From RGIG8709 sp045537065 (GTDB lineage Bacteria > Bacillota > Clostridia > Monoglobales > Monoglobaceae), in the NCBI GenBank assembly GCA_045537065.1, contig JAZSOT010000016.1, positions 1-18,980 of the forward strand: 18,980 nt of DNA. The letters are read 5' to 3'. Numbering within the stretch: position 1 is the stretch's first letter; every line of letters starts with the position of its first letter. Of the stretch, positions 5,575-12,371 are shown in pieces. Below the pieces are notes generated by a model. The model worked only from the letters and a program-made list of their open reading frames with translations, was not told the DNA's origin and did not search any database. Position numbers and translations under genes: made by a program.

Positions 5575-6229
5575 AAGAAGACTTAAGTTTTCAAAAATGG
5601 GAATGGGAAAGTTTATATCCCATCTTGACCTGCTACGAGCGTTCACAAGAGCAATAACAAGAGCGGAGCTTCCCGTTAAATATTCAAACGGATTTAACCC
5701 CCACCAGATAATAACCTTTTCTCTTCCTCTTGCGGTAGGAGTAACAAGTGAAACAGAATATGTAGATATAGATTTTTTTGATACAGCAAGTGACGGGGAA
5801 ATCAAGGAGAAGTTAAATAAGGCTCTTCCACCCGACCTGAGAATACTTGATATAACGGAGCCATCTATAAAGGCTAACGATATTTGTGCCGCACGGTATA
5901 AGATAAGCTTTTTAAATCACAGCTTTGAAAGCGGCACTTTACAGAAATTCTTTAATCAAAAAGATATTCCCGCCTTGAAAAAGACAAAAAAAGGTGAAAA
6001 AACAGTTAATCTTACAGACTTTATTAAGGAGTATAATATTATATCTGAGAATAAAGGCGGAGCTGAGATTGAGGTTATTTTATCTGCAGGCGGACAGGCA
6101 AATATAAAGCCTGCACTTCTTACTGATAAGGTTCTGGAATTTGTATCAGCAGATGAAAATGCGGCGGTTTTAATACACCGAACAGAAATTTTTTATACAA
6201 ATGGAAAAGAAATGTTAAATTTCTGTTGA
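5567..6229 (+). CDS. DUF2344 / TIGR03936 radical SAM-associated protein
   Basis: This 220-residue protein of unknown function is the constant partner of the upstream radical SAM protein; in some bacteria the two are fused. The N-terminus has the family signature KFSKMGMGKFISHLDLLRAF, followed by YSNGFNPHQIITFSLPLAVGV and ETEYVDIDF. I place the start at TTG 5567, although the frame is open from 5477. GGAGGAGG at 5551-5558 sits 8 bases before this TTG, and the conserved domain begins within a few residues. This gives an 8-bp overlap with the upstream gene, so translation is likely coupled. The stop codon (6227-6229) lies inside the -35 box of the rplU promoter. Confidence 0.85.
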   Translation: MSKRRLKFSKMGMGKFISHLDLLRAFTRAITRAELPVKYSNGFNPHQIITFSLPLAVGVTSETEYVDIDFFDTASDGEIKEKLNKALPPDLRILDITEPSIKANDICAARYKISFLNHSFESGTLQKFFNQKDIPALKKTKKGEKTVNLTDFIKEYNIISENKGGAEIEVILSAGGQANIKPALLTDKVLEFVSADENAAVLIHRTEIFYTNGKEMLNFC

Positions 6230-6254
6230 CAAAGGAAAAAAATTGTGTTATCAT
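6226..6254 (+). promoter_or_regulatory. Sigma-A promoter of rplU-rpmA
   Basis: The -35 box is TTGACA (6226-6231), overlapping the stop codon of the DUF2344 gene. The -10 box is TATCAT (6249-6254), with a 17 bp spacer ending in TGTGT. The ribosomal genes therefore start their own transcript. Confidence 0.83.
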
Positions 6255-6261
6255 ATTGTGG

Positions 6262-6343
6262 TAACCGCGCAGAAGGGGTATTAAATGCGTAAAATTCGCT
6301 GCCCCCGTTGGCGAGTCTTGGGTAATAGGAGGGATTACGGTTA
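6262..6343 (+). promoter_or_regulatory. L21 leader RNA (ribosomal protein autoregulatory leader)
   Basis: The 5' untranslated region between the rplU promoter and ATG opens with TAACCGCGCAGAAGGGG, which I recognise as the conserved start of the Firmicutes L21 leader. Complementary segments visible are GGGG (6275-6278) with CCCC (6303-6306) and GCG/CGC (6287-6289 / 6297-6299). In addition, the first six bases TAACCG (6262-6267) pair with CGGTTA (6338-6343), directly before the ATG. The Shine-Dalgarno AGGAGGG (6327-6333) sits exactly in the loop of a GTAAT/ATTAC stem (6322-6326 / 6334-6338). This suits control of initiation by a ribosomal protein, probably L21, though the mechanism is inferred. 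Confidence 0.75.
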
Positions 6344-6655
6344 ATGTACGCAGTTATCGAAACAGGCGGAAAACAGTATAAAGTTTCTGAAGGTGATTTT
6401 ATCTTTGTTGAAAAACTTGATGTTGAAGCCGGTGACACAGTTAAAATTGACAAAGTTTTAGCAATTTCAAATGATGGCGATATCAATGTTGGTGCTCCTT
6501 ATGTTGACGGGGCAAGCGTTGAAGCATCAGTTGTTAAAAACGGTAAAGACAAGAAAATCATTGTTTACAAGTATAAGCCTAAAAAGGGTTATCACAAAAA
6601 ACAGGGTCACAGACAGCCCTACACAAAGCTTGAAATTAAGAAGATTAACGGTTAA
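6344..6655 (+). CDS. rplU: 50S ribosomal protein L21
   Basis: L21 binds 23S rRNA and helps assemble the large subunit. The 103-residue product is full length, from MYAVIETGGKQYKVSEGD to the conserved basic C-terminal part KPKKGYHKKQGHRQPYTKLEI. The start at ATG 6344 follows AGGAGGG and the L21 leader. rpmA follows after 42 bp without the intervening prp (ysxB) gene that most Firmicutes carry here. Upstream, the rng (RNase G/E) gene often found between DUF2344 and rplU is also absent. Confidence 0.97.
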   Translation: MYAVIETGGKQYKVSEGDFIFVEKLDVEAGDTVKIDKVLAISNDGDINVGAPYVDGASVEASVVKNGKDKKIIVYKYKPKKGYHKKQGHRQPYTKLEIKKING

Positions 6656-6697
6656 TTTTTAAGCTTTATGAAAAGAAATTAAGAGAGGTGAATATAA

Positions 6698-6958
6698 ATG
6701 GCACATAAGAAAGGTGTCGGTAGTACCAAGAACGGCAGAGACTCCGAGTCCAAAAGATTAGGTGTCAAGAAGGGTGACGGTCAGCACGTTTTAGCAGGAA
6801 ATATTCTTGTTAGACAGCGCGGAACAAAAATTCATCCTGGTACTAACGTAGGCAAAGGCGGAGATGACACATTATTCGCTTTAGTTAACGGTCAGGTTAG
6901 ATATGAACGCAAAGGCAGAGACAAGAAACAGGTTTCTGTTTATGAAATCGTTCAGTAA
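6698..6958 (+). CDS. rpmA: 50S ribosomal protein L27 (short, unextended N-terminus)
   Basis: L27 reaches with its N-terminus into the peptidyl-transferase centre. The 86-residue product begins MAHKKGVGSTKNGRDSESKRLGVKKG, the form usual in Gram-negative bacteria. It lacks the roughly nine-residue leader, ending in a Phe-Phe cleavage site, that most Firmicutes encode and remove with the Prp protease. No prp gene lies between rplU and rpmA, which agrees with that. The start at ATG 6698 follows GAGAGGTG at good spacing; the upstream in-frame bases do not encode a hidden leader with the expected FF motif. A strong terminator follows. Confidence 0.96.
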   Translation: MAHKKGVGSTKNGRDSESKRLGVKKGDGQHVLAGNILVRQRGTKIHPGTNVGKGGDDTLFALVNGQVRYERKGRDKKQVSVYEIVQ

Positions 6959-6972
6959 TTAAAATTTGATTT

Positions 6973-7016
6973 TAAGCTTCTCATTTTACATAAAACAATG
7001 AGAAGCTTATTTTTTT
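6973..7016 (+). terminator. Rho-independent terminator after rpmA
   Basis: A 13-bp stem TAAGCTTCTCATT / AATGAGAAGCTTA (6973-6985 / 6997-7009) has an 11-nt loop and is followed by a run of seven T. obg begins only 24 bp later with no visible promoter of its own, so obg expression probably depends on partial read-through. Confidence 0.92.
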
Positions 7017-7040
7017 AGAATTTGCGAGGGTGATGTTTCT

Positions 7041-8309
7041 ATGTTTATAGATAAGTCGAAAATTTTTATTCAGGCAGGAAAGGGCGGAGACGGAGCTGTT
7101 ACTTTTCATAGAGAAAAATATGTTGCAGCAGGCGGTCCCGATGGCGGAGACGGAGGCAGAGGCGGCGATATAATTGCCGTTGCCGACAAAAATGTCAGCA
7201 CCCTTATGGATTTTAAATATAAGAAGAAATATGTTGCACAAAATGGTGAAAACGGCAGAGATTCAAGAAGAAGCGGAAAGAACGGGGAACATCTTATTAT
7301 AAAATTCCCTCCCGGAACAATCATCAGGGATTCAGAATCCGGCAAGGTTATATGCGACCTTAAAAATGACGGAGAAAGCTTTGTTATTGCAAAAGGCGGA
7401 AGCGGCGGATGGGGAAATTCTCACTTTGCCACATCAACAAGGCAAACCCCGAAATTTGCAAAATCGGGTATTCCGGGAGATGAAAGAGAAATCACACTTG
7501 AACTTAAGCTTATTGCAGATGTTGGTCTTCTTGGCTTTCCAAATGTGGGAAAATCAACCTTTTTGTCAGTAATCAGCGATGCCCGCCCGAAAATTGCAAA
7601 CTATCATTTCACAACCCTTGTCCCAAATCTTGGAGTTGTGAATATGGGAGACGGAAGCTTTGTTGTTGCAGATATTCCCGGAATTATCGAGGGAGCCCAC
7701 GAAGGTGTTGGTCTTGGCCACGAGTTTTTAAGACACGTTGAAAGAACAAGACTTCTTCTGCATTTTGTTGATGTTTCAGGAGTTGAGGGAAGAATTCCTT
7801 TGGAAGATTTCGACACTATCAATGAAGAGCTTTTAAAGTATTCAAAGAAGCTTTCGGAAAAGAAACAGATAGTTGTTGCCAATAAGTGCGACATTCCGTC
7901 ATTTGACGATAATATAGAAGAATTTAAAACCGAACTCGAATCAAGGGGATATGAAGTATTTATATTATCTTCTGCAACAAAAAAAGGTGTTCAGGAGCTT
8001 CTTAACTATGTATATGAAACACTTTCAAAACTTCCTGAAGAAGAGATGGAAGAATATGAAATGTTTGATATGGATGAAGAAAGACGAGATGAAACAATTG
8101 AAGTTTTTGTTGAAGACGGAGTTTATTTTGTTGAGGGTATGAGAGTGAGAAAGCTTGTTGGCTCAACAAACTTTGATGATTATGAATCACTACAGTATTT
8201 CCAGAGAATGCTGAGGAAAACAGGCATAATAGATTTACTTGAAGAAAAGGGCATAAACGAGGGCGACACGGTTAATATGTATGGTGTCGAATTTGATTAT
8301 GTAAAATAA
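7041..8309 (+). CDS. obg: GTPase Obg (ObgE/CgtA)
   Basis: Obg is an essential GTPase of 50S assembly, also linked to stress and sporulation control in Bacillus. The 422-residue protein has all three domains. The glycine-rich Obg fold (1-158) contains repeated GGDGG/GGRGG patterns. The G domain has the P-loop GFPNVGKST (165-173), DIPG (211-214) and NKCD (281-284). A C-terminal OCT domain (about 345-422) contains VEGMRVRKLVGSTNFDDYES. Length fits the family (about 425-430). The start at ATG 7041 is preceded by GAGGGTG. It follows rpmA as in most bacteria, here separated by a terminator. Confidence 0.97.
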   Translation: MFIDKSKIFIQAGKGGDGAVTFHREKYVAAGGPDGGDGGRGGDIIAVADKNVSTLMDFKYKKKYVAQNGENGRDSRRSGKNGEHLIIKFPPGTIIRDSESGKVICDLKNDGESFVIAKGGSGGWGNSHFATSTRQTPKFAKSGIPGDEREITLELKLIADVGLLGFPNVGKSTFLSVISDARPKIANYHFTTLVPNLGVVNMGDGSFVVADIPGIIEGAHEGVGLGHEFLRHVERTRLLLHFVDVSGVEGRIPLEDFDTINEELLKYSKKLSEKKQIVVANKCDIPSFDDNIEEFKTELESRGYEVFILSSATKKGVQELLNYVYETLSKLPEEEMEEYEMFDMDEERRDETIEVFVEDGVYFVEGMRVRKLVGSTNFDDYESLQYFQRMLRKTGIIDLLEEKGINEGDTVNMYGVEFDYVK

Positions 8310-8322
8310 ATGAAAAAAAGAC

Positions 8323-8351
8323 TTGCTTTTTTTAAAAAAGTGTGTTATTAT
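8323..8351 (+). promoter_or_regulatory. Sigma-A promoter of rplS
   Basis: The -35 box is TTGCTT (8323-8328) and the -10 box TATTAT (8346-8351), with a 17 bp spacer ending in TGTGT. The -35 lies within a run AAAAAAAG-ACTTG-CTTTTTTT (8313-8333) that could form a weak A/T hairpin and serve as a poor terminator for obg. Confidence 0.82.
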
Positions 8352-8359
8352 ATTATGGT

Positions 8360-8437
8360 TAATAAAGGATAGTCCTCTGCAAACGGCTTTTCTGATGGCT
8401 TATTTTGCATGAATGTCTTATTGAAAGGATGTTTTAT
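8360..8437 (+). promoter_or_regulatory. Probable L19 leader RNA upstream of rplS
   Basis: About 80 transcribed bases precede rplS, which fits the position of the L19 leader known in low-GC Gram-positive bacteria. Visible pairings are TGCAAA (8378-8383) with TTTGCA (8404-8409), and AGGA-TAG-TCCT (8366-8376). TCCT can also pair with AGGA of the rplS Shine-Dalgarno (8426-8429). I recognise the element by position and structure, not by a memorised consensus. Confidence 0.5.
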
Positions 8438-8779
8438 ATGAATATTTTAGAACAAATCACAAAAGAACAAATCAGAACAGACCTTCCAGAGCTTTTAATC
8501 GGTGATACAGTTCGTATCTATGTTAAAGTTAAAGAAGGAAACAGAGAAAGACTTCAGATGTTTGAAGGAACAATCATTAAGAAGAATCACGGCGGAATTC
8601 AGGAAACATTTACTGCAAGACGTGTTTCTTACGGTGTTGGCGTTGAAAGAACATTCCCTGTAAATTCACCCAACATTGACCATATTGAGGTTGTTAGACA
8701 CGGTAAGGTTAGACGTGCTAAGCTTTATTATCTCCGTGACAGAGTTGGTAAGGCTGCAAAGGTTAAAGAAAAGATTTAA
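8438..8779 (+). CDS. rplS: 50S ribosomal protein L19
   Basis: L19 lies at the 30S-50S interface and contributes to bridge formation. The 113-residue product shows the family core GDTVRIYVKVKEGNRERLQ, FEGTIIKKNHGGIQETFTARRVSYGVGVERTFP (read as adjoining blocks) and a C-terminal RAKLYYLRDRVGKAAKVKE. The start is set at ATG 8438 because AAAGGATG (8424-8431) precedes it; an open stretch upstream to 8405 is the leader RNA, not coding sequence. Unlike many bacteria, rplS is not joined to rpsP-rimM-trmD here; it heads a transcript with lepB and probably the GTPase/ligase genes beyond. Confidence 0.96.
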   Translation: MNILEQITKEQIRTDLPELLIGDTVRIYVKVKEGNRERLQMFEGTIIKKNHGGIQETFTARRVSYGVGVERTFPVNSPNIDHIEVVRHGKVRRAKLYYLRDRVGKAAKVKEKI

Positions 8780-8799
8780 CCGCAAACCGAAAAAGTTTA

Positions 8800-8848
8800 A
8801 TACAGTCACAATCGGGCGGCGGTTTTTAAAACTGCCGTCTTGCTGTAT
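8800..8848 (+). other. Two-part hairpin in the rplS-lepB gap
   Basis: An outer stem ATACAG/CTGTAT (8800-8805 / 8843-8848) encloses an inner stem GGCGGTTTT/AAAACTGCC containing one G-T pair. No T-run follows, so this is not an ordinary terminator. It could be an RNA processing or stability element between the two genes. Confidence 0.4.
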
Positions 8849-8867
8849 ATAAGAAAGGCGGATTTTT

Positions 8868-9497
8868 ATGGACGAAAACAGATTTGAAGAAATAGAAAAT
8901 CCAATTGAAAACGAAGAAACAGAAGAACTAAGCGATGTAAAGAAGATGGACTGGAGAAAAGAAATTATTGAATGGGTTCAGGTGATAGTTTTTGCTGTTG
9001 CTTTGGCACTTGTTCTTAAAAATTTTGTTTTAACACTTGTTAAGGTTCAGGGTGAATCAATGGAGCCCACTCTTCAAAGTGCGGACAGACTTTATGTAAA
9101 CAGACTTTTCTACACTCCGAAAAAGGGTGATATAATAATATTTAAACCTGCATCAGACCCAAAAAAACCTTATGTTAAAAGAGTTATTGCAACAGAGGGT
9201 GACACGGTTTATATTGATTTTCTTACAGGGGAAGTTTTTGTTAACGATGAGCTTATTGACGAGCCATATATTTTGGAAAACACCCACAGATACGGCTCTT
9301 ATATAGTGAAGCTTGCAGAACAGGGAAAATACAGCAGAGAAAATCCTATTGTTGTTGAGAAAGACAAGCTTTTTGTTATGGGTGATAACCGTAACAACAG
9401 TAAAGATAGCCGTGAAATCGGTCAGGTTCCCATTGATGAGGTTATGGGGCAGGCGGTATTCAGATTCTGGCCTCTAAGCAACATAGACACATTTTAA
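8868..9497 (+). CDS. lepB: Signal peptidase I
   Basis: Type I signal peptidase removes signal peptides from exported proteins at the outer face of the cytoplasmic membrane. The 209-residue protein has an acidic cytoplasmic N-terminus (about 1-30), one transmembrane helix (about 35-55) and the catalytic serine motif GESMEPTL (Ser64). The catalytic lysine is in YVKRVIA (Lys104), and the box E motif GDNRNNSKDSR spans 172-182. The single-helix layout and Ser-Lys dyad are those of the Gram-positive prokaryotic type, not the eukaryotic-like sporulation SipW type. The start at ATG 8868 follows GAAAGGCGG. It is followed by a terminator. Confidence 0.96.
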   Translation: MDENRFEEIENPIENEETEELSDVKKMDWRKEIIEWVQVIVFAVALALVLKNFVLTLVKVQGESMEPTLQSADRLYVNRLFYTPKKGDIIIFKPASDPKKPYVKRVIATEGDTVYIDFLTGEVFVNDELIDEPYILENTHRYGSYIVKLAEQGKYSRENPIVVEKDKLFVMGDNRNNSKDSREIGQVPIDEVMGQAVFRFWPLSNIDTF

Positions 9498-9503
9498 TAA
9501 TAT

Positions 9504-9537
9504 GCCGGATTTTATAATTTAGAATCCGGCTTGTTTT
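9504..9537 (+). terminator. Rho-independent terminator after lepB
   Basis: The stem GCCGGATT / AATCCGGC (9504-9511 / 9523-9530) has an 11-nt loop and is followed by TTGTTTT. No promoter is visible between it and the next gene, so some read-through is likely. Confidence 0.85.
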
Positions 9538-9569
9538 ACATTTAGAAATAAGAAAGGAAAGTTTCATAT

Positions 9570-10430
9570 ATGAATATTCAATGGTTTCCCGGACATATGG
9601 CAAAGACAAGAAGAATGATTTCTGATAATTTAAAGCTTGTTGATGTTGTTATAGAAATAGTGGATGCAAGACTTCCTTTATCTTCAAGAAACCCCGAGAT
9701 AGATAAAATCGTAAATAACAAACCCAGAGTGCTTGTCCTGAATAAATCGGATATTGCAGACAGTGATGCAAATTCCAGATGGATGTCATATTTTCAGTCA
9801 AAGGGAATTGTTACTGTTTTGGTGGACAGCTTGTCGGGAAAAGGCGTGAAAAATATAAACGGTGCAATAGATAGGGTGCTTAAGGAAAAATTTGAAAGAG
9901 ATGAAAAAAAAGGCATTATAAGACATTCTGTGAAAATGATGATAGTTGGTATTCCTAATGTTGGAAAATCCTCTTTAATTAATCGTCTTGCGGGAAAGGC
10001 AGCAACAAAAACGGGAGACAGACCTGGTGTTACCACCGCAAAACAGTGGATAAGACTTTCGGGGAAATATGACCTTTTAGACACTCCCGGAATACTTTGG
10101 CCCAAATTTGATAATGAAGAAACTGCAAGAAATATTGCATATACAGGCGGAATTAAGGATGAAATAATGGATATAGAGGAGCTTTCCTGCTATCTTCTTG
10201 ACTTTTTAAGGGATAACTATGGGGAGTCCCTTAAGGCAAAATATAAGATAACTGATGATATAACAGGTATGACAGGCTATGAACTTTTAGAGCTTGTTGG
10301 AAGAAAAAGAGGTGCGATTGTGTCAGGCGGAAATATTGACACCTTTAAGGCGGCGGGATTTTTGCTTGATGATTTCAGGGCGGCAAAGCTTGGAAAAATA
10401 ACCCTTGAACTTCCAAAAGAAGGAGAATAA
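9570..10430 (+). CDS. rbgA: Ribosome biogenesis GTPase RbgA (YlqF)
   Basis: RbgA is needed for a late step of 50S assembly in Firmicutes. The 286-residue protein is a circularly permuted GTPase: the G4 motif NKSD (about residues 58-61) comes before the P-loop GIPNVGKSS (about 128-136), then the switch region RPGVTT and G3 DTPG. The N-terminus MNIQWFPGHMAKTRR is diagnostic for the YlqF family. The C-terminal domain (about 200-286) matches the RNA-binding helical domain in size. The start at ATG 9570 is preceded by AAAGGAAAG. rnhB begins 1 bp after its stop codon, the same order as in many Firmicutes. Confidence 0.95.
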   Translation: MNIQWFPGHMAKTRRMISDNLKLVDVVIEIVDARLPLSSRNPEIDKIVNNKPRVLVLNKSDIADSDANSRWMSYFQSKGIVTVLVDSLSGKGVKNINGAIDRVLKEKFERDEKKGIIRHSVKMMIVGIPNVGKSSLINRLAGKAATKTGDRPGVTTAKQWIRLSGKYDLLDTPGILWPKFDNEETARNIAYTGGIKDEIMDIEELSCYLLDFLRDNYGESLKAKYKITDDITGMTGYELLELVGRKRGAIVSGGNIDTFKAAGFLLDDFRAAKLGKITLELPKEGE

Positions 10431-10431
10431 T

Positions 10432-11031
10432 ATGCTTGAAATAGAAAAAGAATTATATGATAAGGGCTATAGTAACATAGCCGGAGTTGACGAGGCAGGA
10501 CGTGGCCCTCTTGCAGGACCTGTTTGTGCGGCGGCAGTTATTTTGCCAAAAGGTCTTGTTATTGATGAAATAAATGATTCAAAAAAGCTTACCGAAAAGA
10601 AAAGAGAAATTCTTTTCGATGTGATAATCCAAAATGCAATTGCATATTCAATTCAGTTTGCAGAGCCTGAAATTATAGATAAAATCAATATAAAGCAGGC
10701 AACAAGCCTTGCTATGCACAAGGCGGTGGAAAGCCTTTCTGTTTCTGCAGATTTTGTTATTATAGACGGGAATGACAAAATCCCCTACGATATTCCGTAT
10801 GAATACATAGTAAAAGGCGATGCAAGGTCACAGACCATTGCGGCAGCATCAATTCTTGCCAAGGTTTCAAGGGATAGGCTTATGTGCAGTCTTGATGAAA
10901 AGTATCCTGAATATGGACTAAAAAAACACAAAGGCTACGGGACAAAGGCTCATATTGAAGCTATTCAGAAATACGGTGTAGCGGATATCCACAGAAAATC
11001 TTTTATGACCAAAAAGGTGCTTGGAGAGTAA
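10432..11031 (+). CDS. rnhB: Ribonuclease HII
   Basis: RNase HII cuts RNA in RNA-DNA hybrids and starts removal of single ribonucleotides from DNA. The 199-residue protein carries the catalytic acidic residues of the family: Asp20 and Glu21 in GVDEAGRGPLAGPV, Asp112 in VIIDGND, and Asp148 in ILAKVSRDR. The C-terminal KHKGYGTKAHIEAI is conserved. The start at ATG 10432 is chosen because AAGGAG (10420-10425) lies just upstream; the frame extends further into rbgA but without family resemblance. It overlaps the next gene by 1 base (TAATG). Confidence 0.96.
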   Translation: MLEIEKELYDKGYSNIAGVDEAGRGPLAGPVCAAAVILPKGLVIDEINDSKKLTEKKREILFDVIIQNAIAYSIQFAEPEIIDKINIKQATSLAMHKAVESLSVSADFVIIDGNDKIPYDIPYEYIVKGDARSQTIAAASILAKVSRDRLMCSLDEKYPEYGLKKHKGYGTKAHIEAIQKYGVADIHRKSFMTKKVLGE

Positions 11032-11420
11032 TGGAAGGATATAAAAAGAGCCTTGGCAGATACGGAGAAGATGCTGCGGTTGAGTTTCTAAAGAATAAAA
11101 AGTATAAAATACTTGAGAGAAATTTCAAAAACCGATTTGGCGAAATTGATATAATTGCACAGCATAAAAAAGATATAGTTTTTATAGAGGTGAAAACAAG
11201 GTTTTCAAAAAAATACGGTGAGCCATATGAGGCAGTTAATTATTATAAGCAGAGAAGAATTACAAATACTGCAAAAGCATATTTATGTAATAAAAAACTG
11301 TTTGATGCCAATGTGAGATTTGATATTATTGAGGTTTATGGAGGGATTTCAGGCGGTAGGTTTGAGCTTGATAAAATCAATCATATTGAATATGCAATTG
11401 AGCAGGTGAGACAGTTTTAA
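11031..11420 (+). CDS. YraN / UPF0102 family endonuclease-like protein
   Basis: This is a 129-residue protein of the YraN (UPF0102) family, which has a restriction-endonuclease-like fold and unknown physiological role, presumably in DNA processing. The signature is present: GRYGEDAAVEFLKNKKYKI at the N-terminus and FGEIDIIA with Asp40. VFIEVKTR follows, with Glu53 and Lys55 forming the D-ExK nuclease arrangement. The start overlaps the rnhB stop by 1 base. The rnhB-yraN pair is widely conserved. Confidence 0.92.
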   Translation: MEGYKKSLGRYGEDAAVEFLKNKKYKILERNFKNRFGEIDIIAQHKKDIVFIEVKTRFSKKYGEPYEAVNYYKQRRITNTAKAYLCNKKLFDANVRFDIIEVYGGISGGRFELDKINHIEYAIEQVRQF

Positions 11421-11435
11421 ATTGAGGTGGAATGT

Positions 11436-12353
11436 ATGTCTTTTTCTGTTTTTGATGCCCATTGTGACACTTTGTCAAAAATTCTTGATGAAAATAAAAG
11501 CATAAATAAAAATGATTTGCATTTTGATATAGAAAGAGCAAAGAAAAATGCAAAAAGAGTTGTGCAGATATTTGCAGCCTTTGCATATGGAGAAAACTCT
11601 TTTACAAGAGTTAATGAACTTATAAATGCATATCATAAAATGCTCCTCGAAAATAGCTTTATAAAACACATAAACAGTATGAATGATTTGAAGGATGCAG
11701 ATTTTTATTCTGTTTTGAGCATTGAGGGCGGTGATGCTATAGGGAGTAATATGGAAAATCTTGATTATTTTTATAATCGAGGAGTAAGATGTATAACTCT
11801 CACGTGGAATTATTCAAATTCTATAGCTGATGGTATATTATCGGAAGAGGGCAAAGGCCTTTCGGAATTTGGCAAGAATGCTGTCCTAAAAATGAATAGT
11901 ATTGGTATGATGGTTGATGTATCACATCTTTCTGAAAAAGGCTTCTTTGACGTATCGGAAATATGTGAAAAGCCGTTTGTTGCATCACATTCAAACACGA
12001 GAAAGTATTGCAAAAACAAAAGAAATTTAACGGATGAACAGATAAAGGAAATAATAAGACAAAAAGGATGCATAGGAATAAATTTTTATCCTGTTTTTTT
12101 AACGGATGGACAGAATGCATCGGTTTATGATATAATAAAACACACGGAACATATTTTGTCTCTTGGGGGCGAAGAAAACGTTGGCTTTGGCAGTGATTTT
12201 GACGGAATTGACTGTCTTCCTGAGGGGATAGACGGAGCGGAGAGCTTTGAAAAAATAATTAACGAGTTCTTAAAACTTGGATATAGTGAAGAGCTTTTAT
12301 GCAAAATATGTTATGATAATTTTGTAAATGTATTTAAAAAAGTTTTGAAATAA
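11436..12353 (+). CDS. M19 family membrane-type dipeptidase
   Basis: This 305-residue metallopeptidase belongs to the renal dipeptidase family, which hydrolyses dipeptides, including those with D-amino acids at the second position. Metal-binding positions are visible: HxD in FDAHCDTL (His9, Asp11), Glu97 in LSIEGGD, His164 in VDVSHLS, His185 in ASHSN and the Asp of FGSDFDGID (near 254). The protein has no signal peptide, so it should be cytoplasmic. I chose ATG 11436 because TGAGGTGG (11423-11430) is positioned for it; GTG 11427 in the same frame lies within that site. It sits between yraN and ligA, an uncommon position for this family. Confidence 0.88.
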   Translation: MSFSVFDAHCDTLSKILDENKSINKNDLHFDIERAKKNAKRVVQIFAAFAYGENSFTRVNELINAYHKMLLENSFIKHINSMNDLKDADFYSVLSIEGGDAIGSNMENLDYFYNRGVRCITLTWNYSNSIADGILSEEGKGLSEFGKNAVLKMNSIGMMVDVSHLSEKGFFDVSEICEKPFVASHSNTRKYCKNKRNLTDEQIKEIIRQKGCIGINFYPVFLTDGQNASVYDIIKHTEHILSLGGEENVGFGSDFDGIDCLPEGIDGAESFEKIINEFLKLGYSEELLCKICYDNFVNVFKKVLK

Positions 12354-12371
12354 ACTTATGGGAGTAAGGGT

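Noticed and set aside
5272..5805. Minus-strand reading frame of 177 codons across the radical SAM/DUF2344 junction
   Set aside because: Both plus-strand genes have clear family motifs and a coupled start; the antisense frame has none.
8313..8333. Terminator after obg
   Set aside because: The possible stem is A/T only apart from one G-C pair and overlaps the rplS -35 box; too weak to call separately.
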